From NCBI RefSeq assembly GCF_004362825.1, contig NZ_SNXZ01000002.1:434001-498000 (forward strand): a stretch of DNA of 64,000 nt. Direction: 5' to 3'. A program made the position numbers and the translations under genes. This DNA is from Labedaea rhizosphaerae. Lineage in GTDB: Bacteria > Actinomycetota > Actinomycetes > Mycobacteriales > Pseudonocardiaceae. Within the stretch, counting starts at the first letter, position 1. Each line of letters opens with the position of its first letter. Under the pieces are notes generated by a model. The model was not told the DNA's origin. It ran no database searches and worked only from the letters and a program-made list of their open reading frames with translations. Shown here piece by piece: positions 10,051-19,396 of this stretch.

Positions 10051-11109
10051 ATGACCGCCGACCCGAGCGTCTTCCGCTATCTGAGCCGCGACGACGTCAA
10101 ACGGGCGCTGGCCACGATCGACCCGGTCGAGGTGATCACCGAGACCCTGCGGCTGCACAGCGAGGACCGGGTCGGGCTCGGCGAGGAGGCGTATCTGCCC
10201 TGGCTCACGCCCAACGGCTTCGCCAACACCTCCCTGGCCATGCAAGGTGCGGTCGACTTCGACGACGGGTACGTCGTCGGCGTTGAGACGGTCAACGAGA
10301 GCCCCGGCAACCCCGCGCTCGACCTGCCTCGCGCGCAAGGGCTCACCATCCTGCTGGACCGCGAGACGGCCCGGCCGCGGGCGGTGATGGAGACGGCGTA
10401 CCTCAGGGCGTTGCGTGCGGCGACGGTCACCGCCATCGCCGCGCGGACGTTGGGCGCGCCCGGCATGACGACGATGGGGTTCCTCGGCTGCGGCACCCAG
10501 GCGAAGGCGCACCTGACCGTGCTCGCCGAGACCGTGCCGACGCTCACCGACGTGCGGCTGTTCGACATCGATCCCGTGCGTGCCAACAGGTTCCGGGAGC
10601 AGGCGGCGGTCCGGCACCCGGGCATGGACTTCCACGTCGTGCCCACCGCCCGCGACTGCGTCACCGGCGCCGACCTCGTGGTGACCATGACGACCGTGAC
10701 CGACGGCTACCTCGCGTGGGACTGGCTCAGCCCGGGCACGCTCGTCTCCTGCGTCTCACTGGACGACCTGCTGCCCGAGGTCGTGCAGCGCTGCGACCTG
10801 CTCGTCCTGGACGACTGGGACCTCGTCAGCGTCGATCACCGCCGGCTGCTCGGGCGGATGTACCGCACTGGTGACCTGCTCTCCCCCATCGGGTTGGTCG
10901 ACGACCACGCGGGCGGGCCGAGCACGTCGGCGCGCAAGGTGGACACGACCCTGGGCGAGATCGTGACCGGCGTGCACCAGGGCCGCTGCACGGACGCGGA
11001 CATCGTGGTGTGCAACGCCTTCGGCATGGCGGCGCTCGACATCGCGGTGGCGCACCGGGTCGCCTCGGCCGCCGAGCGAACGGGGCTCGGTCGGCTGCTG
11101 CGGTTGTGA
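10051..11109 (+). CDS. Ornithine cyclodeaminase / mu-crystallin family enzyme
   Basis: A 352-residue NAD(P)-binding protein of the ornithine cyclodeaminase family. The dinucleotide-binding motif GFLGCGTQAKAHL is near residues 147-159, preceded by the family segment LRAATVTAIAARTLG and followed by VVTMTTVTDGYL. Family members convert ornithine to proline, lysine to pipecolate, or take part in 2,3-diaminopropionate formation (SbnB). No SbnA-like partner is seen nearby, which argues mildly against the last. An attractive inference is that it supplies proline for the PltF-like adenylation enzyme and pyrrole formation, or a cyclic amino acid for an NRPS module. It starts at ATG 10051 with GAGGAG just upstream, 18 bases after the SARP gene. 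Substrate remains open. Confidence 0.82.
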   Translation: MTADPSVFRYLSRDDVKRALATIDPVEVITETLRLHSEDRVGLGEEAYLPWLTPNGFANTSLAMQGAVDFDDGYVVGVETVNESPGNPALDLPRAQGLTILLDRETARPRAVMETAYLRALRAATVTAIAARTLGAPGMTTMGFLGCGTQAKAHLTVLAETVPTLTDVRLFDIDPVRANRFREQAAVRHPGMDFHVVPTARDCVTGADLVVTMTTVTDGYLAWDWLSPGTLVSCVSLDDLLPEVVQRCDLLVLDDWDLVSVDHRRLLGRMYRTGDLLSPIGLVDDHAGGPSTSARKVDTTLGEIVTGVHQGRCTDADIVVCNAFGMAALDIAVAHRVASAAERTGLGRLLRL

Positions 11110-11180
11110 CGCCGGTGGTGACACCAGTGGTGACGGCGGGTCGCGCGGTGGCGTCGCGCGATCAGCGGGGCCGGTCGGGG

Positions 11181-12182
11181 TCAGTCGCGGCGCGCGCTCC
11201 CGGCCAGCCAGCCGACCTCGGCGACGCGCACGCCCAACTGGAAGCGGCTGCGCGCGCTGAGACGGGTGGCGAGCTCGGCGATGATGCGCCGCGCGGTCCG
11301 CACCGAGATGCCGAGCTTGCGGGCGATGACGGCGTCGGTGTGCCCCTCGCTGAGCTGGCGCAACACCTCCCGGTCCTGCGCGGTCAGCCCTTCCGGGTCG
11401 CGTCTGGACTGCGCGCCGAGTTCGGTCGCCGGCTCCCACGCGAAGTCGAAGAACGCGCACAACGCCGCCAGCACCCCGGTGCCGCGCAACACCATGATCC
11501 CCTCGGCGGAGCGCTGCGGGTCGATGGCGACGATGCCCACCGACCGGTCGTAGATCGACATGCGCACCGGCAGGCTCGGCACCGTGCGGACCTCACCGCC
11601 CTGCTCGACCAGCCAGCGGGCGTAGTTCAGCGCCGCCGTGTCGTTCGCGATGCTGTCCAGGTACAACCGCCGCACCCGCACACCGCGTTTGAGCAACCGC
11701 AGGTCCTCGGCGCGGTCGGCCTCCTCCTGGTCACCCTGTGGCGGACCGCCCGGCGAGAACGACATCATCTCCGAGGTGCAGCTGTCGGCGAGGCTGTCGG
11801 CGAAGGTCTGCACGGCCTCCTGGCCGAACACCCGCTGGTTGGGGAACTCGCTGCGCTCGGCGAGGGCCTGGTCGTACTCCGAGAGCATGGTGGACACCAG
11901 GGCCCGGTTGCGCTCCATGTCCTCCTGCTGGCGGGCGAGCACATCCTCCTGCTGGCGCAACAGGTCTCGCAACGCCGTGGCGGGATCGGCCAGCACCGCG
12001 ACCTCCTGCCCCTGCCAGCCAGGGCTTATCAGGTTCACCTGCTCCAACTCGGTGAACGCGCGGTTCATCCGTTCTTCCGGCCAGGCGAGCCAGAGGCTCA
12101 ACTCCACCATGCTGACCTTGGGATATTTGATCATCGTCTGGTACACGATGCCGGCATCGACACCGAGGCCGAGAAACTGCAA
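11181..12182 (-). CDS. LuxR-type helix-turn-helix regulator with TrmB-like sensor region
   Basis: A 333-residue regulator. The C-terminal 60 residues are a NarL/LuxR helix-turn-helix: LTAQDREVLRQLSEGHTDAVIARKL followed by ISVRTARRIIAELATRL. The N-terminal half starts with a winged-helix-like segment (YQTMIKYPKVSMVELSLWLAWPEERMNRAFTELEQVNLI) and a coiled region. It continues into a phospholipase-D-like or TrmB-type effector region (LLKRGVRVRRLYLDSIAN). Regulators of this build recur in actinomycete peptide clusters. The TTG at 12182 is supported by GAGGAG eight bases upstream. It is transcribed divergently from the first NRPS gene and convergently with the cyclodeaminase gene, 71 bases away. 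It probably controls the shared 335-bp promoter region. Confidence 0.85.
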   Translation of the reverse strand: MQFLGLGVDAGIVYQTMIKYPKVSMVELSLWLAWPEERMNRAFTELEQVNLISPGWQGQEVAVLADPATALRDLLRQQEDVLARQQEDMERNRALVSTMLSEYDQALAERSEFPNQRVFGQEAVQTFADSLADSCTSEMMSFSPGGPPQGDQEEADRAEDLRLLKRGVRVRRLYLDSIANDTAALNYARWLVEQGGEVRTVPSLPVRMSIYDRSVGIVAIDPQRSAEGIMVLRGTGVLAALCAFFDFAWEPATELGAQSRRDPEGLTAQDREVLRQLSEGHTDAVIARKLGISVRTARRIIAELATRLSARSRFQLGVRVAEVGWLAGSARRD

Positions 12183-12517
12183 CCCGCGTCTCCTCGCACA
12201 GATATGCGCCTACACGTTCGTTGTGTCGGTCTCGCGCGCCTCCCGCTCGGGTGCCTTCCTGTGCAGGCGGCCGCAATCACCCCGGCCGCCCCTCCCGTGA
12301 CGCCGGCGCCGAAACGCCGACCGTCCCACCGACAGTAGCGGCAACAGTGCACGGCGCGTCCAACGAAAATGCCCGAAGGCACTACGACATTCGGGTTGAT
12401 TCCGGATGGGCAGGAAGTTCCGGGGTGCCGTACCTGATCGACGGTATATAGCTCGAACATAGCCAGCCCTCGCACGATCGACGCATAGGCATCGCGGCAT
12501 GCTGCGACGGGAGCGAA
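12183..12517. promoter_or_regulatory. Divergent promoter region between LuxR regulator and first NRPS gene
   Basis: This 335-bp stretch has no supported gene. Near its right end an AT-rich block contains TATAGCTCGAACATAG at 12447-12462, which matches 10 of 16 bases of the element at 2426-2441 and lies about 55 bases before the NRPS start. It probably holds the NRPS promoter and operators; the weak match is tentative. The LuxR gene's ribosome binding site GAGGAG lies just to the right of 12182. Confidence 0.4.
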
Positions 12518-15500
12518 ATGGGCACGGGCAGGCACAGTCGGCTACCGCTTTCCAGTGCACAGCAAGGGGTTTGGCTGGCTCACCGGAACGACCCGACGGC
12601 GTGCCGCTACACCTGCGCGGAGTGCCTGACCCTCGACGGGCCGCTGGACACCGCGGTGCTGCGCCGGGCGTGGGCGCGGCTGGGCGCGGAGGCGGACGCG
12701 TTGCGCGTCGTGCGCTTCGCCCACGAAGCGGACGGTGGTCTGTACCAAGTCCTCGCCGACGAGGTGGCGCCGCTGCGGGAACTCGACCTGCGCGGGGAGC
12801 CGGACGCCGAAGCCGCCGCGCTCGCGTACGCCCACGCCGACCTGGACGCGCCCCTGGACCTGGCGACCGGACCGGTGTCGCACGCCGCCCTGTTGCGCAC
12901 CGCCGAGAACCGGCACCTGCTCTACCTGCGCATGCACCACGCCGTCACCGACGGCTACAGCATGCACCTGCTGCACTCCACGCTCGCCGACCTGTACACG
13001 AGCACCCTGCGCGGGCAACCGCGGACCACCACCCCGCTGCGCGAGCTAGCCGGGTTGGTCGAGCGGGACGCGAAGTACCGGGCGGGCGCGGACTTCGAGG
13101 TGGACGACGCCTACTGGACCAAGCGGTTCGCCGACCACCCCGAGCCGATGCGGCTGCCCGGCGCGCGCGCCGAACGCGCCGACCCGACCCGTGGCGCACG
13201 CCCGGTGCGCACGCAGGCGGAGCTGCCCACCACGGACGTGGAACTGTTCTCCGCCACCGCAACCGAGCTCGGCACGAGCTGGCAGGTCGCGGTCATCGGG
13301 GCGACGGCCGCCTACCTGCAACGCGCCACCGGCCGGCGGGACGTCGTGCTGGGCCTGGCCAGCAACGCGCGGCGCGGCATCGCGGCGAACCGCACGCCCG
13401 GCATGGCGGCCAACACGCTCGCCCTGCGCGTGGACGTGGCGCCGTCGATGTCGCTGCGCGGCCTGCTGCCGTCGGTGGCCGAGGAGGTCGCCCAGGCGCA
13501 GCGGCACGAGCGGTACCGCTACGACGACCTGTGCCGTGCGCTGCGCGTTCCCGCCGCCGAGGAGGGCCCGCTCGGACCGATCATCAACTTCATGCCGTAC
13601 CCGCGGCACTACGCGTTCGCCGACGTGACCGCGAGCGCGCTCAACCTGTCGGCGGGACCGTTGCCCGACATCACGTTCGGGCTCACCGGCACCGCCGAGG
13701 ACGGGCTGACCGCGTCGGTGGACGCCAACGCGGCCCTGCACCGCGAGGACCGCTTGCCCGCCGACCTGCGCCGGTGGACGGAGTTCCTGCGCAGCGTCAC
13801 CCGCCGCCCGGACCGCCCGCTGCACTCGATCGACCTGCTCACCGTCGCCGAACGTGTCGAGTTGCTGGTGCGCCGCAACGAAACCACCTGCGAACGCACC
13901 GCGAACTCCGTCGTCGACCTGATCGAGGCGGTGGCCCGGCAGCACCCGGACCACGTGGCCGTGGCCGGTCGCGGGCTCAGCCTGACCTACGCCGAACTCG
14001 ACGCGCGGTCCGCGGCGCTGGCCGCGCGCCTGGCCGAGCACGGCGTGCGGCGCGAGGACGTCGTCGGGCTGGCCATGCCGCGCTCCCCGCACCTCATCGT
14101 CGCCATGCTCGCGGTGCTGCGAGCGGGCGGTTGCTACCTGCCGCTGGACCTGGGCTACCCGCCGGACCGGATCCGCTACATGGTCACCGACAGCGCCCCG
14201 CGGTGTGTGGTCGTCTCCGACCCCGCGGCCGCGGGGGCGGTGCTACCGGCCGACACGCACCTGGTCGAGGTAACCGAGCGGCCAACGACCCCGCACGCCC
14301 CCGTCACGATCGATCCCGACGGCGCGGCGAACATCATCTACACCTCCGGGTCGACCGGATCGCCCAAGGGCGTGCTCAGCCACCACCGCGGCCTGGCGAA
14401 CCTCGCGCTCGACCACAGCGCGCGGTTCGGGCTCGACGCGGACAGCAGCGTGCTGCAGTACGTCTCCCCCGCGTTCGACGCGGCCGGCGGCGACATCTGG
14501 CCCGCGCTGGTCGCCGGCGCGCGCCTGGTGCTGCCCGCGGACCCGGTCGAGGTGTCCACGACCGACTTGATCACCCTGCTGCGCGACGAGCGGATCACCC
14601 ACGTGGCACTGCCGCCCAGCATGCTGCGCCAGCTCTCCGCCGAAGGGCTGCCGGATCTGCGGACCCTGGTGGTGGGCGGGGAATCCACCGATGCGAACGT
14701 GGTCGACCGGTGGGCGCCGGGCCGGCGGATGATGAACATGTACGGGCCCACGGAGGCGTGCTGCGCCGCGACCGGCGCCCAGGTCGTGCCCGGCGAGCCG
14801 CTGACCATCGGCGTGCCGATCGACAACGTCACGGTGTACGTGCTCGACGCGGACCTGCAGCCGGTGGTGCCCGGTGCGGCCGGTGAGCTGTACGTCGCGG
14901 GGACCGGCGTGGCTCGCGGCTACCTCAACCAGCCGGCGCTGACGGCCGAGAAGTTCCTGCCGTGCCCGTTCGGGCCGCCGGGCGCGCGGATGTACCGCAC
15001 GGGCGACCGCGTCCACCAGGACGACGAGGGCGTGCTGCGCTACCTGGGGCGCAGCGACCACCAGGTGAAGATCCGCGGCCACCGCGTGGAGCTGGGTGAG
15101 ATCGAGGCCGCGCTCGGCGACGACCCGGCCGTCGGCAACGCGATCGTCATGGCCACGGCCGCCCCGTCCGGCAACAAGCGCCTGGTGGGCTACGTGGTGC
15201 CGCGGGACGCCGCGCAGGTGGACCCGGACTCCTTGCGCGCCAAGGTGCGTACCGTGCTGCCCGAGTACATGGTGCCGTCGGCGATCGTGGTGCTCGACGA
15301 GTTCCCGTTGCAGCCCAACGGGAAGGTGGACCGCAAGGCGCTGCCCGAGCCGGACCGGCCACGCGCGGACGCGGCGGACCGGGGTCCGGTGACCGAGGAG
15401 CAGGCGGTCCTGTGCAAGCTCTTCGCCGAGGTGCTCGGCATCGACGAGATCGGCGTGCGGGACTCGTTCTTCGAGCTGGGCGGCGACAGCATCCTCGCGT

Positions 15501-18415
15501 TGCGCCTGGTCTCCGCCGCACGCGCCGCCGGCATGGACGTGGACTCGCGGCAGGTGTTCGAGCACCCGACGGTCGGCGAACTGGCCGAGGTCGTGCGCCC
15601 GCTCGCCACCGAGGGCGGCGATGCCGATCCCGACGACGACGGCACCGGAGCATTCCCCGCGCCGCCGATCGTGCGCTGGGCGCTGGAGCTCGGTCCGGTG
15701 GACGCGTTCCACCAGTCGATGTGCGTCCGCGTCCCGGCGGGCGCGGACCTCGACCGGCTGACCGAGGCGCTGCGGCTGCTCATCGACCGCCACCCCGCGT
15801 TGCGGACCCGCCTGGTCGACGACCGCGAGCTGCACGTGGACCCGCCTGGCCGCGCGGACGCCGTGGTCTCGGCCGTCGACGTCACCGGGCGCAGCGCCCA
15901 CGAGGTCGCGGCCGTCCTCGAGCAGCAGCGCGCGGCCGCGGTCGAGGCCCTGCGCCCCGCCGAGGGTCGGGTGGTGCGTGCGGTCTGGCTGGACGCCGGT
16001 GCCGGCGCGCCGGGCACGCTGCTGCTGGTGCTGCACCACCTCGCCGTCGACGGGGTGTCGTGGCGCATCCTGCTGCCCGACCTCGCCCACGCGTGGGCGG
16101 TGGTGAGCGGGACCGACAGCACGCCGTGGTCACCGCTGGGCACGTCGGCCAAGACCTGGTCGACCCAACTGGCCCAGGCGGCGACCGAACCGCATTGGAC
16201 GGCGCAAACCGAGCTGTGGCGCCGGATCCTGCGCACCGGCGGCCCGGCGATCGGCACCCGGGACCTCGACCCGGGCACCGACACGTTCGCCACCGCGGCC
16301 ACCACCGGGATCACGCTGTCCGCCGACGTCGCCGAGCCGCTGCTCACCGTGCTGCCCGACCGCTACCGGGCCACCCAGGACGACATCCTGCTCACCGCGC
16401 TCGCCCTCGCCGTGGGCCACCACCTGCCGGCGAGCGGGTCCGCGGTGCTCGTGGACCTCGAAGGCCACGGCCGCCACGGCGCCGGGCGCGCGGTGGCTCT
16501 GGAGAACACGGTCGGCTGGTTCACCAGCATCCACCCGGTCGCCGTCGACCCGGGCCCGGTCGCATGGTCCACAGTGGAGTCCGGCGGTGCCGAGCTCGGC
16601 ACCGCCGTCAAGCGGGTCAAGGAACAGCTGCGGGCCATCCCGGACCACGGGATCGGCTTCGGCATGGCGCGCTATCTCAACGCGGCGACCGGCGCTGAGC
16701 TCGCCGGGCTCGGCGCGCCACGCCTTGCGTTCAACTACCTCGGCCGGCTCACCGCAGGCGCGGACGCCGACTGGGCGCCGGCAGGCGACGACCCCTTCGC
16801 GGGCACCGCCGACCCGCGCATGGCGATGCCGCACGCGTTGGAGCTCAACGCGATCGCGTACGACCGCGCCGACGGGACGCACCTCGAGCTGCGCGCCATG
16901 TGGCCGTCCGGCGTGCTGGACGAGGCCGCCGTGACCGGACTGCTCGACGCGCTGCGCACGGCGCTCATCGGGTTCGCCGCCCACGCCCGTGGCCCGGGCG
17001 TGGGCGGCTTGACACCCTCGGACGTGCCGCTGGCGGGCCTCGACCAGGACGACATCGACGAGATCACCGAACGCAGGCCGGACACCACCGACATCCTGCC
17101 GCTCACGCCGTTGCAGGAAGCGTTGCTGCTGCACAACCTCATCACCGTCAACGCGGTCGACGCCTACAACGACCAGCTCCGGCTGACCTTCGAGGGTCCG
17201 CTGGACGCCGCACGCATGCGCGGCGCGCTCACGACGGTGCTGCGCCGCCACCCGGTCCTCGCCGCCGCGTTCGAGCACGACGTCGCCGTGCCGGTGCAGG
17301 TGCTCGGCGGCACGCCGGAGCCGCCGTGGACCGAGCACGACCTCGCGCACCTCGACGACGCCGAGCTCGACCGGCGCGCCGACCGCCTCGCCACCGCGGA
17401 CCGGATGGCGCGCTTCGCCCTCGACGAACCCCCGCCGATGCGGTGCAGGTTGATCAAACGCGCCGCGGACCGGCACGAGCTCGTTCTCACCGCCCACCAC
17501 ATCGTGTGGGACGGCTGGTCGATGGCGATCGTGCTGCGGGAACTGTTCGCCTGCTACGCCGATGGCGACGACCGCGCACTGGCCCAGCCGCCGCGGTACC
17601 GCACCTACCTGAACTGGTTGGCGGAGCAGGACTTCAGCGTCGCGGTCGAGGCGTGGGCGCGGTACCTCGCCGACCTGCCCGGACCGACCTTGTTCGCGCC
17701 GGGGCTGCCCTCGACCGCGCAGGTGACGCACGACCTGTTGATCGCCGAGCTGCCCGAGGACCGCTCCGCCGCGCTGGTCGCGCGGGCCAGGGAAGCGGGC
17801 GTCACGCTCAACACCCTCGTGCAGCTGGTGTGGGCGGTGCTGCTGAACCAGCTCACCGGCGCGGACGACGTCGTGTTCGGCACGTCGGTGTCCGGCCGTC
17901 CACCGGACCTGCCGGGCGTGGACCGCATGGTGGGCCTGCTCACCAACACCATCCCCGTCCGGGTGCGGCTGGCCCGGGACGCGCCGGTCGCCGACGCGCT
18001 GACCGCGCTGACGCGCGAGCAGGTGCCGTTGCTCGACCACCACCACGTCGGTCTCGCCACGATCCAGCGGCAGGCCGGCCACGACCGCACGGGCTTGTTC
18101 GACACGACCGTGATGGTGCTCAACTACCCGTTCGACCCCGCCGAATGGGACGCCGTGCTCGGCGACCTGCGTGTGTCGGACTACGCGTTGTCCGACGGCA
18201 CGCCCTTCCCGCTGCGGATGGTCGTGGTGCCCGGGCGCAAGACGCAGGTGCGGCTGGGTTTCCGGCCGGACGCCGTCGGCGGCACCGACGCGCGGTGCCT
18301 GCTGCGGCGCGCGGTCGCCGTGTTCACGGCCCTCGCGCACGACACCGACCAGACAGTTTCCGACCTCATCGCCGCGGCTTCGGCCGCCGGCCGGTCACCG
18401 GAGGGACCAGCATGA
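12518..18415 (+). CDS. Non-ribosomal peptide synthetase, C-A-T-E-C
   Basis: A 1965-residue NRPS. Domains in order: condensation (about 5-440, MHHAVTDGYS near 140), adenylation (about 460-955, YTSGSTGSPKG near 607), carrier (serine in LGGDSI near 989), epimerization (about 1045-1500, HHLAVDGVSW near 1173), and a second condensation domain (about 1525-1960, HHIVWDGWS near 1661) that ends the protein. The first condensation domain reads like the EntF type (LPLSSAQQGVWLAH), which takes an acyl group from a separate carrier. The pyrrolyl carrier at 597-875 is a candidate donor (inference). The adenylation pocket read by eye is D-A-G-A-V-G-M-C-A-K, small and apolar, which would fit a bulky aromatic such as (chloro)tryptophan, then epimerized to D. 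The last condensation domain must work with the A-T pair that opens the next NRPS, so that module is split between proteins. Confidence 0.95.
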   Translation: MGTGRHSRLPLSSAQQGVWLAHRNDPTACRYTCAECLTLDGPLDTAVLRRAWARLGAEADALRVVRFAHEADGGLYQVLADEVAPLRELDLRGEPDAEAAALAYAHADLDAPLDLATGPVSHAALLRTAENRHLLYLRMHHAVTDGYSMHLLHSTLADLYTSTLRGQPRTTTPLRELAGLVERDAKYRAGADFEVDDAYWTKRFADHPEPMRLPGARAERADPTRGARPVRTQAELPTTDVELFSATATELGTSWQVAVIGATAAYLQRATGRRDVVLGLASNARRGIAANRTPGMAANTLALRVDVAPSMSLRGLLPSVAEEVAQAQRHERYRYDDLCRALRVPAAEEGPLGPIINFMPYPRHYAFADVTASALNLSAGPLPDITFGLTGTAEDGLTASVDANAALHREDRLPADLRRWTEFLRSVTRRPDRPLHSIDLLTVAERVELLVRRNETTCERTANSVVDLIEAVARQHPDHVAVAGRGLSLTYAELDARSAALAARLAEHGVRREDVVGLAMPRSPHLIVAMLAVLRAGGCYLPLDLGYPPDRIRYMVTDSAPRCVVVSDPAAAGAVLPADTHLVEVTERPTTPHAPVTIDPDGAANIIYTSGSTGSPKGVLSHHRGLANLALDHSARFGLDADSSVLQYVSPAFDAAGGDIWPALVAGARLVLPADPVEVSTTDLITLLRDERITHVALPPSMLRQLSAEGLPDLRTLVVGGESTDANVVDRWAPGRRMMNMYGPTEACCAATGAQVVPGEPLTIGVPIDNVTVYVLDADLQPVVPGAAGELYVAGTGVARGYLNQPALTAEKFLPCPFGPPGARMYRTGDRVHQDDEGVLRYLGRSDHQVKIRGHRVELGEIEAALGDDPAVGNAIVMATAAPSGNKRLVGYVVPRDAAQVDPDSLRAKVRTVLPEYMVPSAIVVLDEFPLQPNGKVDRKALPEPDRPRADAADRGPVTEEQAVLCKLFAEVLGIDEIGVRDSFFELGGDSILALRLVSAARAAGMDVDSRQVFEHPTVGELAEVVRPLATEGGDADPDDDGTGAFPAPPIVRWALELGPVDAFHQSMCVRVPAGADLDRLTEALRLLIDRHPALRTRLVDDRELHVDPPGRADAVVSAVDVTGRSAHEVAAVLEQQRAAAVEALRPAEGRVVRAVWLDAGAGAPGTLLLVLHHLAVDGVSWRILLPDLAHAWAVVSGTDSTPWSPLGTSAKTWSTQLAQAATEPHWTAQTELWRRILRTGGPAIGTRDLDPGTDTFATAATTGITLSADVAEPLLTVLPDRYRATQDDILLTALALAVGHHLPASGSAVLVDLEGHGRHGAGRAVALENTVGWFTSIHPVAVDPGPVAWSTVESGGAELGTAVKRVKEQLRAIPDHGIGFGMARYLNAATGAELAGLGAPRLAFNYLGRLTAGADADWAPAGDDPFAGTADPRMAMPHALELNAIAYDRADGTHLELRAMWPSGVLDEAAVTGLLDALRTALIGFAAHARGPGVGGLTPSDVPLAGLDQDDIDEITERRPDTTDILPLTPLQEALLLHNLITVNAVDAYNDQLRLTFEGPLDAARMRGALTTVLRRHPVLAAAFEHDVAVPVQVLGGTPEPPWTEHDLAHLDDAELDRRADRLATADRMARFALDEPPPMRCRLIKRAADRHELVLTAHHIVWDGWSMAIVLRELFACYADGDDRALAQPPRYRTYLNWLAEQDFSVAVEAWARYLADLPGPTLFAPGLPSTAQVTHDLLIAELPEDRSAALVARAREAGVTLNTLVQLVWAVLLNQLTGADDVVFGTSVSGRPPDLPGVDRMVGLLTNTIPVRVRLARDAPVADALTALTREQVPLLDHHHVGLATIQRQAGHDRTGLFDTTVMVLNYPFDPAEWDAVLGDLRVSDYALSDGTPFPLRMVVVPGRKTQVRLGFRPDAVGGTDARCLLRRAVAVFTALAHDTDQTVSDLIAAASAAGRSPEGPA

Positions 18416-19368
18416 CCGACGATCTCGAGTTCAGGGTGACCGACGCGGAACGCAGCCGGATCGAAGCGGTGGCGCGTGCGCTCATCGGCTCCCCACCGCG
18501 GCTGATCGACGACGTCGACTGGGTCGACGACTGCCGTGCCTGCTCGGCCGAGCTGCCGGTGCGGGTGCGCAGGCGGCTGCGCGAGTTCGCCCACGACCCC
18601 GGCGACTCCGGCGCGCTGCTGGTGCGCAACCTGCCCGTCGCCGCCGACCGGCCGACCCCCACCGAGTTCGGTTCGGTGGAGCGCGTCGCCACCGTCGGCG
18701 CCGCCGTGATCGGGCTGCTCTCGATGCAGCTCGGCGAGCTGATCGCCTACCGCAACGAGAAGTCCGGCGCGCTGGTGCAGAACGTCGTGCCCGTGCCCGG
18801 CAAGGAGGAGCAGCAGAGCAACGCGGGCAGCGCCCGCCTGGCGATGCACATCGAGAACGCCTTCCACCCGCGCCGGCCCGACTACGTCGGCCTGCTGTGC
18901 GTGCGCGCGGACCACGAACGGATCGCCGGGCTGCTGTTGTCGTGCGTCCGCAAGGCGGTCGGCACGCTGCCCGAGGACGTCCGGGCGGTGCTCGCCGAGC
19001 CGCGGTTCGTCACCCAGCCCCCGCCCTCGTTCGGCATGGGCGCCGACCAGGCGCCGCTGCACGCCGTGTTCACCGGCGAACCGTCCGACCCGGACGTCCA
19101 GGTCGACTTCCACGCCACCCACGGCGACGACGACGAGGCGAAGAACGCGCTCGAGGCGCTGCACGACGCCATCACCGCCGTCGCGCAGACCCTCCCACTG
19201 GAACCGGGCGACCTCGCACTGGTCGACAACCGCATGACCTTGCACGGGCGGACGTTCTTCACCCCGCGCTACGACGGCGAGGACCGGTGGCTGCACCGCA
19301 CGTTCGTCCACCTCGACCACCGGCGCTCCCGCGCGTCCCGCACCCGGACCGGCCATGTCCTCGCCTGA
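18412..19368 (+). CDS. Fe(II)/alpha-ketoglutarate amino-acid beta-hydroxylase, AsnO/VioC-like
   Basis: A 318-residue clavaminate-synthase-like oxygenase of the AsnO/VioC group, which hydroxylates the beta-carbon of free amino acids such as Asn or Arg. The metal-binding HxE is in MHIENAFHP (His145, Glu147), and the distal His and 2-oxoglutarate arginine lie in LHGRTFF to WLHRTFVHL (about 278-298). Other family-like pieces are LLSMQLGELIAYRNEKSGALVQNVVP and QSNAGS. The ATG at 18412 overlaps the NRPS stop (ATGA), and the next NRPS starts 28 bases after its end. It is therefore embedded between the two halves of a split module. Its substrate could be the residue used by an Asn-like adenylation domain downstream, or a guanidino amino acid for the polar pocket of the next A domain; both are inference. 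Confidence 0.88.
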   Translation: MTDDLEFRVTDAERSRIEAVARALIGSPPRLIDDVDWVDDCRACSAELPVRVRRRLREFAHDPGDSGALLVRNLPVAADRPTPTEFGSVERVATVGAAVIGLLSMQLGELIAYRNEKSGALVQNVVPVPGKEEQQSNAGSARLAMHIENAFHPRRPDYVGLLCVRADHERIAGLLLSCVRKAVGTLPEDVRAVLAEPRFVTQPPPSFGMGADQAPLHAVFTGEPSDPDVQVDFHATHGDDDEAKNALEALHDAITAVAQTLPLEPGDLALVDNRMTLHGRTFFTPRYDGEDRWLHRTFVHLDHRRSRASRTRTGHVLA

Positions 19369-19396
19369 GTCCCCAGCCACCTCCGAGGAGAACCCG

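Noticed and set aside
11109-11141. Repeated GTGGTGAC words just after the cyclodeaminase gene
   Set aside because: Only a few short, imperfect copies over about 30 bases; likely chance low complexity between convergent genes.
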